Virus record (IMG/VR): IMGVR_UViG_3300028027_002039
Coordinates: 1 to 23,461 of that record
Strand: one strand, 5' to 3'
Origin: a virus
DNA: 23,461 bases
Under the pieces are notes generated by a model, which searched no databases, was not told the DNA's origin, and saw only the letters and a program-made list of their open reading frames with translations. Of this stretch, positions 16,874 through 22,945 are shown piece by piece (position 1 is the stretch's first letter; the number at the start of each line of letters is the position of its first letter). A program made the translations under genes and the position numbers.

Positions 16874-17329
16874 ATGTACAATATGTCAAAATACAATCGT
16901 GATGAATTCATCACACCGTTTGATTCGTTATTCGATGATTTGCTTGCAAGTCATTTCCCGAAACTAAATTCGGACCTTGGAGGAAACTTCTTTGCTAAAG
17001 GAAGCTATCCACGAGTAGATGTTATAGAAAAACCAGACAAGCTCGTGCTTGAAGCTGAAATTCACGGTCTTACTAAAGAAGATATTACCGTTGAACTTGA
17101 AGGTGAAAACCTTGTTATAAAAGGTTGCAAGCGTCAAAAAGAAGGCAATGGTTCAGAAAAGTATCTATTAAGAGAAATTCGCCGCAGTTCTTTCCAACGC
17201 TCATTTGTTGTTGGTGAAAACATCGACAAAAAGAAAATAAAAGCAGATTTCAAAGATGGACTGCTTACCGTCGATTTGCCAAGACTGAAAGTTGAAGAAG
17301 AAAAACCTACCAAAGTTAAGCTTTTATAA
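16874..17329 (+). CDS. Hsp20 small heat-shock protein
   Basis: A 151-residue alpha-crystallin-type chaperone. The N-terminal arm (FITPFDSLFDDLLASHF) is followed by the crystallin domain (about 45-138), with PRVDVIEKPDKLVLEAEIHG, FQRSFVVGENIDKKKIKADF and the signature GLLTVDLPR (129-137). The tail ends KVKLL, which may serve as the V-x-L (IxI-type) oligomerisation motif. These ATP-independent chaperones hold unfolding proteins; T4-like marine phages often carry one, probably for scaffold or capsid folding. A second in-frame ATG at 16883 (MSKYNRDEF) is as likely a start. The gene stands alone between two terminators. Confidence 0.95.
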   Translation: MYNMSKYNRDEFITPFDSLFDDLLASHFPKLNSDLGGNFFAKGSYPRVDVIEKPDKLVLEAEIHGLTKEDITVELEGENLVIKGCKRQKEGNGSEKYLLREIRRSSFQRSFVVGENIDKKKIKADFKDGLLTVDLPRLKVEEEKPTKVKLL

Positions 17330-17448
17330 TCTTGACAAAGTGAAATAAATGTTACAGAGTGTGTGAGTATCAAAGGTTATATGGGTTCTTCTCCCAATAA
17401 AGAAGATGGTGGAGGGTAAAACGGACTTGTCCAAACTGCCCCTAAATT
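17330..17448 (+). other. intergenic stretch, possible small transcript
   Basis: It begins with TTGACA (17332-17337) but has no good -10 at normal spacing. It then runs 110 nt to a very strong terminator. The only reading frame is a 12-codon one at 17381-17419 (MGSSPNKEDGGG), too short to call. The stretch may be the 3' leader-out of the Hsp20 transcript or a small RNA; no tRNA-like fold was recognised. Confidence 0.35.
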
Positions 17449-17479
17449 CAGCCCCCGAGAAATCGGGGGCTGTTTTTTT
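17449..17479 (+). terminator. strong intrinsic terminator with GAAA tetraloop
   Basis: CAGCCCCCGA (17449-17458) pairs perfectly over 10 bp with TCGGGGGCTG (17463-17472) around GAAA, followed by seven T (17473-17479). It is the strongest terminator in the window. It sits about 120 nt after the Hsp20 stop and insulates the membrane-protein gene downstream. Confidence 0.95.
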
Positions 17480-17492
17480 ATAGTATATACAC

Positions 17493-17500
17493 TATTTATA
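17493..17500 (+). promoter_or_regulatory. TATTTATA element upstream of membrane/coiled-coil protein
   Basis: An exact TATTTATA, 27 nt before the start at 17528 and just after the strong terminator, as expected of a promoter -10 element opening a new unit. The extended 10-mer ACTATTTATA (17491-17500) recurs exactly at 21111-21120. Confidence 0.5.
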
Positions 17501-17527
17501 TGTTACAATTATAACCATTATACAAGT

Positions 17528-19054
17528 ATGAGACTTTTGGCATTTTTCGTGTTACTTTCCGCCATTGCTATAGCAGCATGTGGAGCATATTTTAGTATCG
17601 TAGGCTTGACCCTACTATTCGTCGGGGGTGGCATCTCTATAATAGTTATGGGAACGGCATTGGAGATTGGCAAAATCATCACTGCAACTTTTCTAAAGCA
17701 AAAATGGGATGAAATAACCCTATGGCTTAAAACATACTTGGTGTTGGCCACAATATTATTGATGGTTATAACCTCCGTTGGTATTTATGGTTATTTGAGT
17801 GCGGGGTATACCGCAACATCAATAGCCGTACAGGGCTATGAACGCCAAATAGAGCTAAATACAACGAAGATACAAGAACTTGACAAGGAAATATCGTTCT
17901 TGAAACAGGACACTTATAATCAAAGCGAAATTGAAGCTGTTGATGCTACTAGAAAAAGTTTTGCTGCACAACGCCTCAAACTTATAGATGACCGAAATAA
18001 ACAAATAGAAAAACTAAGATCTGCAACAGACACAAAAGATGCATCCGGCGATATAACAACTGCTAAACAAGCACTTGATGTAGCCAAAGCATCACTAGAC
18101 TCCGATACAGCAAAGGAACTTGAACAAATCAAGTTATATAACTCGCGTTTAGAGATATTGGACCAAGAAGTTAAAAGATGGCTTGATGAAGGTACGGGTG
18201 GCATGTTCAAGAAAAATGGACTGGATAAAGCTAGAACAACCAAAGACCTTCAAAAGAAAGACCGCGACGACATCGACGTTCAGATTAAAAATTCTCAAGA
18301 TAGAATAGAAAAACTGCGTGCTGGTTATGCTGCACAAGTAAAGGAATATAATGACCGTGTTGCAGCAATCGAAGGTCGTGCTAAATCTCAAAGAGGAGAA
18401 ACCGAAGCAAATATCAAGAGTTTGGAAAAAGAAAACGCGGACGCGATAGTATCAATTTCAGCATATAACAAAGAATGTGATGAAAAAATTGCAGCTCTTA
18501 ATGTAAAAAAAGGAGAATTGATAGAACAAAACAAAAAGAAGATAATTGAAGACCAAGCAACCATTCAAGAATTGCACGCACAGAATGATATAAGCAAAGA
18601 AAAAATCGTTCATACAGACGTAGGTACATTTAAGTTTATTGCCAAGAGTCTAAATATTCCATTGGACGATGCTGTAAACTATTTTATATGGCTAATCATG
18701 AGTGTGTTCGATCCATTGGCGATATGTTTGATTCTTGTTTTCAACATGCTAATGGGTAAAAATAAAAAACCAGAGGTATTGGTGGAAGAAACTCCAAAAC
18801 CAACCCCAACGCCAACATCAACTCCCGTTCCAACTTCTACGCCGGAACCAACTTCTACGCCGGAGCCAACGGAAACTCCCACTCCAACTCCAACACCGGT
18901 TGTAGAAGAAACAGTAGCTCCAACTCCAACCGAGTTGATAGAACCCGAACAAGTTTCATTTTCACCGGCAACAGTGGAAGGTGAATTTATTTCACCAGTT
19001 CCACCACCACCAAGAGTTCCACACGGAATCACAAGCGGCAAGCCTCGCGCTTAA
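17528..19054 (+). CDS. membrane protein with long coiled coil and Pro-Thr tail
   Basis: A 508-residue protein. Three hydrophobic segments at the start (about 3-20, 22-44 and 68-92) include VMGTALEIGKIITATFL and a TYLVLATILLMVITSVGIYG stretch. A long Lys/Glu/Gln-rich region (about 100-370) looks like coiled coil. A fourth hydrophobic segment (about 385-409) leads to a Pro-Thr-Glu tract (423-468) and a Pro-rich end. The N-terminal membrane pattern resembles a conserved hypothetical protein of marine T4-like phages. The two membrane blocks around a coiled coil could make a hairpin-like rod reaching out from a membrane. A role in the host envelope, or as a tape-measure-like or injected virion protein, is possible but unproven. 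The Pro-Thr tail links it to the fibres. Confidence 0.75.
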   Translation: MRLLAFFVLLSAIAIAACGAYFSIVGLTLLFVGGGISIIVMGTALEIGKIITATFLKQKWDEITLWLKTYLVLATILLMVITSVGIYGYLSAGYTATSIAVQGYERQIELNTTKIQELDKEISFLKQDTYNQSEIEAVDATRKSFAAQRLKLIDDRNKQIEKLRSATDTKDASGDITTAKQALDVAKASLDSDTAKELEQIKLYNSRLEILDQEVKRWLDEGTGGMFKKNGLDKARTTKDLQKKDRDDIDVQIKNSQDRIEKLRAGYAAQVKEYNDRVAAIEGRAKSQRGETEANIKSLEKENADAIVSISAYNKECDEKIAALNVKKGELIEQNKKKIIEDQATIQELHAQNDISKEKIVHTDVGTFKFIAKSLNIPLDDAVNYFIWLIMSVFDPLAICLILVFNMLMGKNKKPEVLVEETPKPTPTPTSTPVPTSTPEPTSTPEPTETPTPTPTPVVEETVAPTPTELIEPEQVSFSPATVEGEFISPVPPPPRVPHGITSGKPRA

Positions 19055-19080
19055 TATTTTAAATTTTTATTTATTATATA

Positions 19081-19110
19081 TTGACAAATTAAAACATAAA
19101 CATATATATG
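19081..19110 (+). promoter_or_regulatory. sigma70-type promoter before peptide deformylase
   Basis: TTGACA (19081-19086) with TATATA/TATATG at 16-18 bp spacing (19103-19110), about 31 nt before the deformylase start. The -35 box is perfect; the -10 lies in an alternating AT run, so its exact register is uncertain. Confidence 0.5.
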
Positions 19111-19140
19111 TGAGTTGTATATAAGACTATTCACACAAAT

Positions 19141-19755
19141 ATGAGTTACAAAATTGTCAAAAATAAAGATTATCTTCACAAGAAAACAACACCGGTTGCC
19201 TCTATCGAAGAAGGTAATGAGATCGCAAATAAACTAATCGAGACACTAAATGGATTGCCATACGGGTTGGGATTATCAGCCAATCAAATCGGAATACCAA
19301 AAAGTGTGTCTGTGATTCGGGCCAGAAAAGATCGCCCGCCAGTTATACTCATGAACCCAATTGTTACAGAATCTGGTTCAGAAAAGCTTGTATACCTTGA
19401 AGGTTGTTTAAGTTTGCCGGGCAAACAAACCACAACGTTGAGAACAACAAAGGTTACAGTTTCCACTTTAAACCACGCCAATCCAATGCCATTTGGTCCA
19501 GACGTTGAGCCAATGACGCAAGAAAGCACACGAGATGATTATGGTATTTTGGAATCTGTAGTAGTTCAGCACGAGATTGACCATCTAAATGGTATTCTTA
19601 TGACAGACGACGGTGTAAGATTTGTTGCGCCGACTAAATCCGCAGTCAAGCATGGTCGCAATGATAAAGTTGTGGTTGAAAAAGATGGTCAAACGCAATA
19701 TATCAAATACAAAAAAGCTTTAGAACTAATTGGTGAAGGTTGGAAAATTATATAA
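19141..19755 (+). CDS. def: peptide deformylase
   Basis: A 204-residue metalloenzyme that removes the N-formyl group from new proteins. All three family motifs are present: GLGLSANQIG (42-51), EGCLS (87-91, metal-ligand Cys89) and QHEIDHLNG (143-151, metal-ligand His144 and His148, catalytic Glu145). The gap between motifs 2 and 3 is about 13 residues longer than in E. coli, with a Pro-rich insert (NPMPFGPDVEPM). A charged ~50-residue C-terminal extension (GRNDKVVVEKDGQ onward) is also present, whereas many cyanophage deformylases are short. Phage deformylases probably help process phage or host photosystem/virion proteins during infection. It has its own promoter and starts a run of four genes ending with the late sigma factor. 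Confidence 0.95.
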   Translation: MSYKIVKNKDYLHKKTTPVASIEEGNEIANKLIETLNGLPYGLGLSANQIGIPKSVSVIRARKDRPPVILMNPIVTESGSEKLVYLEGCLSLPGKQTTTLRTTKVTVSTLNHANPMPFGPDVEPMTQESTRDDYGILESVVVQHEIDHLNGILMTDDGVRFVAPTKSAVKHGRNDKVVVEKDGQTQYIKYKKALELIGEGWKII

Positions 19756-19756
19756 T

Positions 19757-19915
19757 ATGAACAATATCGATCCTGATAATCTAGAAGAAATTAAAGAATT
19801 ACTTGAACATGCGTTAGAAAGCCGCAATTGGCCAGCGGTTGAAGATGCTTTAATAATATTAAAAGAAGAGTTGGGTTATGAAGCCGACGAATCTTCCGAA
19901 GAAGCCGAGGAATAA
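19757..19915 (+). CDS. small acidic protein
   Basis: Not recognised. 52 residues, very acidic, with a helical body (LEEIKELLEHALESRNWPAVEDALIILKEEL, shown here only by its ends LEEIKELLEHAL and IILKEEL) and a Glu/Ser/Asp tail. The start at 19757 (TAATATG, MNNIDPDNLEE) is chosen over an upstream in-frame GTG-type extension inside the deformylase gene. It begins 1 nt after the deformylase stop and ends 3 nt before the next start, so it is cotranscribed. Small acidic phage proteins are often inhibitors or DNA mimics, but nothing specific supports that here. Confidence 0.6.
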   Translation: MNNIDPDNLEEIKELLEHALESRNWPAVEDALIILKEELGYEADESSEEAEE

Positions 19916-19918
19916 AAT

Positions 19919-20173
19919 ATGTGGATAATAATATCATTGATGGTTCTGTTTTTCATATCAACTTGCTCACTAGCATATGCATGTTTCAATCTTGTAAAGA
20001 AGGTTGAAGTGTACGAAGAGTGGGTAAGTTTTTTCCGTGGAGAAATTGAGAATGTACATGCCAGATTAAAAATGGTAGATGACAAAAATCTTTTTGAAAA
20101 GGACGACGACGTTGGATTTGTTTTTTCCGAAATATTGCGGGTCACAAAAGAATTCAACGAAAGAATAAAATAA
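19919..20173 (+). CDS. small single-pass membrane protein
   Basis: 84 residues. The first ~24 (MWIIISLMVLFFISTCSLAY) are hydrophobic and form a membrane anchor or signal-anchor; the rest is a charged, probably coiled-coil cytoplasmic part (VEVYEEWVSFFRGEIENVHA). Not recognised by name. It lies between the small acidic gene and the sigma factor with 3 and 1 nt gaps. The anchor with a short helical tail resembles small T4-like phage membrane proteins of unknown role. Confidence 0.65.
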   Translation: MWIIISLMVLFFISTCSLAYACFNLVKKVEVYEEWVSFFRGEIENVHARLKMVDDKNLFEKDDDVGFVFSEILRVTKEFNERIK

Positions 20174-20174
20174 T

Positions 20175-21095
20175 ATGAATAAGCGTAAAAAAATTGCCAA
20201 GTCAAAAACGCCCGCCAAAAAGAAAAAGGCTATAAAAAAAGTTTCAAAGAAGCAATCTCCGAAGAAGATTAAAAAGAATAAAGGTAAAATAAAGTTAAAA
20301 GTTATTCAAGTTGAAGACTCCTCACATATAGAAGAAAAGATTTCCAGGCCGCGTGGCCGACCAAAGGGAAAAAAGAAAAAAGTAGAGTCAATTGACGGAG
20401 TTGTGCCAGAAAAGAAAGTATCAAATGTATATTTTACACCAGCCACGGAAGATGCTATTGTAGCATATAACGAAACAGAAGATTCAAGAGAAAAAGATAG
20501 AATCTATAACGAAAGTATTCAGGGTGCCTTTGGAAAGATTGCCGAGAATGTATATAACACATTTAAGTTCAGTTATGCTGATGTAAGTCCGCTAGAAATT
20601 CAAAAGCAAGCCATTTCTCACATGGTTGCTAATATGAGCAAGTATGAAAAGGGTAAAGGAAAAGCATTTAGTTATTTTAGTATTGTGGCCAAGCACTGGT
20701 TTATATTAGATAATAACACCACATACAGACGCTTCAAGAAGCATGTTGAAATATGTGAACAAACAGGTGATGCTGGTGAATTTGTAGTTGAGCCAGAACA
20801 CGAAAAGCAAGAAAGCGAAACCAGAGAGTTTATTAAACTCATGGTTGAGTATTGGGACAAGAATGTTGGCAAGCACTTCACAAAAGAAAGAGATTTGAAG
20901 ATTGCCAATGCCGTTGTTGAGATATTTAGAAACGCTGACAGAATAGATGTGTTCAACAAGAAGGCATTATATCTATATATACGAGAAATTGCCGACTGCC
21001 AAACACAACATATTACCAAAGTCATTAACAAAATGGCCGGGCCTCAATCCGTTATAAAAAGCGAATATCTAGATCGTGGTGTTATTGAGGTATAA
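20175..21095 (+). CDS. 55: late sigma factor, T4 gp55-like, with AT-hook extension
   Basis: A 306-residue sigma factor that would direct host RNA polymerase to late promoters. The core from residue ~85 matches gp55: VYFTPATEDAIVAYNETED (85-103), AFGKIAENVYNTFKFSY, MVANMSKYEKGKGKAFSYFS (150-169; sigma region 2) and VAKHWFILDNNTTYRRFKKH. T4 gp55 is 185 residues. Here an ~80-residue Lys-rich N-terminus carries an AT-hook (SRPRGRPKGK, 57-66), and the C-terminal part is longer, ending in a helical block with TQHITKVINKM. No obvious clamp-binding tail like that of T4 gp55 is visible. The AT-hook tail could add non-specific grip on AT-rich promoters. The gene ends the deformylase run; candidate target elements (TATTTATA) lie nearby. 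Confidence 0.87.
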   Translation: MNKRKKIAKSKTPAKKKKAIKKVSKKQSPKKIKKNKGKIKLKVIQVEDSSHIEEKISRPRGRPKGKKKKVESIDGVVPEKKVSNVYFTPATEDAIVAYNETEDSREKDRIYNESIQGAFGKIAENVYNTFKFSYADVSPLEIQKQAISHMVANMSKYEKGKGKAFSYFSIVAKHWFILDNNTTYRRFKKHVEICEQTGDAGEFVVEPEHEKQESETREFIKLMVEYWDKNVGKHFTKERDLKIANAVVEIFRNADRIDVFNKKALYLYIREIADCQTQHITKVINKMAGPQSVIKSEYLDRGVIEV

Positions 21096-21112
21096 TTATA
21101 TATACAATAGAC

Positions 21113-21120
21113 TATTTATA
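21113..21120 (+). promoter_or_regulatory. TATTTATA element upstream of 127-residue protein
   Basis: An exact TATTTATA inside the imperfect palindrome ACTATTTATAGT, 4 nt before the start codon at 21125. It shares the 10-mer ACTATTTATA with the copy at 17491-17500. Confidence 0.45.
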
Positions 21121-21124
21121 GTGT

Positions 21125-21508
21125 ATGGAAACTCACGAATTTGAATTATACAAGGGAAAAAGCTTTGCTTCTTTGTGTAAGGACATAGTGTCTAACTCGG
21201 AAGAAAAGAAGAACCAAATTGATATATTGATTACAGATTTGCGGGAAATGATAAAAACCGTAAATGATGCCGTTACTATCGTTCCATTGTTAAAAGAATA
21301 TTTTGACATAGGAATTAGAAACGACGAACAACTAATCAAACTTGCCGCCATCGTTCAAAGATTGATGAGCGGCAAGATTGGTCCAGATGGCGAAGGTGGC
21401 GGAACTATATTAACAGACGAAGAAAAGAAACAACTTATGTCTGCTATAGAAGAAACTGCCAAAGCGGTAAAAGAACCAGAAGAAACCGCTAAAGATAAAT
21501 CAAAATAA
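21125..21508 (+). CDS. hypothetical helical protein upstream of baseplate spike
   Basis: Not recognised. 127 residues, mostly helical and charged (KNQIDILITDLREMIKTVND, then LIKLAAIVQRLMSGK), with a Gly-rich turn (GPDGEGGG) and an acidic/Lys tail. It starts after a TATTTATA element and its stop is 1 nt before the gp5-like gene, so they form one unit with a late-type upstream element. Small helical proteins beside baseplate genes may be structural or assembly factors, but this one shows no recognised motif. Confidence 0.65.
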   Translation: METHEFELYKGKSFASLCKDIVSNSEEKKNQIDILITDLREMIKTVNDAVTIVPLLKEYFDIGIRNDEQLIKLAAIVQRLMSGKIGPDGEGGGTILTDEEKKQLMSAIEETAKAVKEPEETAKDKSK

Positions 21509-21509
21509 A

Positions 21510-22940
21510 ATGTCATATACCCACACAGACCGTCGTAGTGATTTGAATATCAAGCAAGACGACTTGCTTGCGTCAAAAAGATTTGTTATTGAACGCAAGC
21601 CAGACAGTTCATATTTTTATGAATTGGAAGAAGCGGTTGTATTAGATGTTATATTAGACGAATCGCATCCAGAATTTTCAAACACAGAACTTGATGTAAT
21701 AGATTGGCCACCAAATATTGATGGAAGCGAGCCAATTGTTGGCGACAAAGATTATAGTTTGATTGGTAGAATAAAGTTTAGATTTCTCAATAGCGAGCGC
21801 GGCAAAGATAAAGAACAACTAGCTTGGGCATTTCCAATAGAAAATACCGGAGTAACCGAGTATCCGTTAATGAACGAAGTTGTTATTGTTGGAAAGTATC
21901 TAAACAAATATTTTTATACAAAGAAGGTAAACTTCAAGTCCGTTGTAAACAGCAATGCTAGTTTTATAACTGAAAGAGTTTCTGGATTTGTAGAACAAAA
22001 TACAAATGAATATACCGGTAAAGAATATACTGGTCCAAAATCTACCATGAATTTTTCTGGTGGAGAAAATTATACAGGAGTTCTTGGAAGTTATTTTAAG
22101 TTTAATCATCATATCCGAACACTCAAAAGATATGAAGGAGATACTATATTAGAATCTCGCTTTGGATCTAGCATACGATTTGGAGCATATGATGACAACA
22201 GAGCCAACGATGCTGGTGCTGGTGGGGAGTATAAAGACGGTGCGGGCAATCCAATGATTTTGTTTAGAAATCGCCAAGCACCTGTTAAAAATGCACAAGG
22301 ATTTACGGCAAAAGGTTATACATCAGAAGATATAAACAACGACGGTTCTTCTATACATTTTACTTCTGGTAAAACAATTTCTAAATTTAAACCAACGACG
22401 ACGCATCCGATAATATACGGAACTTCGCCGGTGCAGTTACCAAAACTAGATGGCGACCAGATTGTAATAAACAGCGACAGATTAGTATTTTCGTCAAAAG
22501 CTAATGAGATGTTCTTCTTCTCAAAAAATAAAATAGGAATGACCAGTGATGATTCAATTTCTATATCTTGCAAGGACAGAATAACACTAACGGCGTTAAA
22601 GACCACGACAATCAATTCTCCAAAAATATATTTGGGAGATCACGGTAAGACATATGAACCGGCATTGCTAGGAAGAAGCACTGTAGCTTGGATGTATACG
22701 ATGTGTGATTGGATGCTACTGAACGTCAACACTCAACTAGAAGTACTCGCCGCCTTACAATTGCACACCCATTCAACAAAGACTGGCCCAACGTTGCTTC
22801 CTATACTTCCACCGGCGTCTGTTATGTGGGCTGATCAAATACTTTCACTAAAAGCACAACAAATCAGTTTGCTTGCACTTCGTTCACAATTAAGTTCGCT
22901 TATGAGTGGCAGAGTGTTTGTTGCTGGCGGGGATGATTAA
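21510..22940 (+). CDS. gp5-like baseplate central spike protein without lysozyme domain
   Basis: A 476-residue protein. Residues ~40-143 have the OB-fold pattern of gp5/VgrG: IGRIKFRFLN, LAWAFPIEN, YPLMNEVVIVGKYLNKYFYT. A middle region (150-315) follows. A repetitive beta region (about 316-380: QIVINSDRLVFSSKANEMFF, IGMTSDDSISISCKDRITLT) has the 8-residue rhythm of a triple-stranded beta-helix needle. A helical C-terminus (390-476) ends SGRVFVAGGDD. T4 gp5 has a lysozyme domain between the OB-fold and the needle; no such catalytic Glu-containing domain is seen here, so a separate lysozyme or none is used. It would sit at the tip of the tail tube and pierce the outer membrane. A late element lies upstream of the two-gene unit. 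Confidence 0.78.
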   Translation: MSYTHTDRRSDLNIKQDDLLASKRFVIERKPDSSYFYELEEAVVLDVILDESHPEFSNTELDVIDWPPNIDGSEPIVGDKDYSLIGRIKFRFLNSERGKDKEQLAWAFPIENTGVTEYPLMNEVVIVGKYLNKYFYTKKVNFKSVVNSNASFITERVSGFVEQNTNEYTGKEYTGPKSTMNFSGGENYTGVLGSYFKFNHHIRTLKRYEGDTILESRFGSSIRFGAYDDNRANDAGAGGEYKDGAGNPMILFRNRQAPVKNAQGFTAKGYTSEDINNDGSSIHFTSGKTISKFKPTTTHPIIYGTSPVQLPKLDGDQIVINSDRLVFSSKANEMFFFSKNKIGMTSDDSISISCKDRITLTALKTTTINSPKIYLGDHGKTYEPALLGRSTVAWMYTMCDWMLLNVNTQLEVLAALQLHTHSTKTGPTLLPILPPASVMWADQILSLKAQQISLLALRSQLSSLMSGRVFVAGGDD

Positions 22941-22945
22941 AATAT

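Noticed and set aside
17381-17419. 12-codon mini-ORF (MGSSPNKEDGGG) between Hsp20 and the terminator
   Set aside because: Too short to support, with no homology or coupling evidence.
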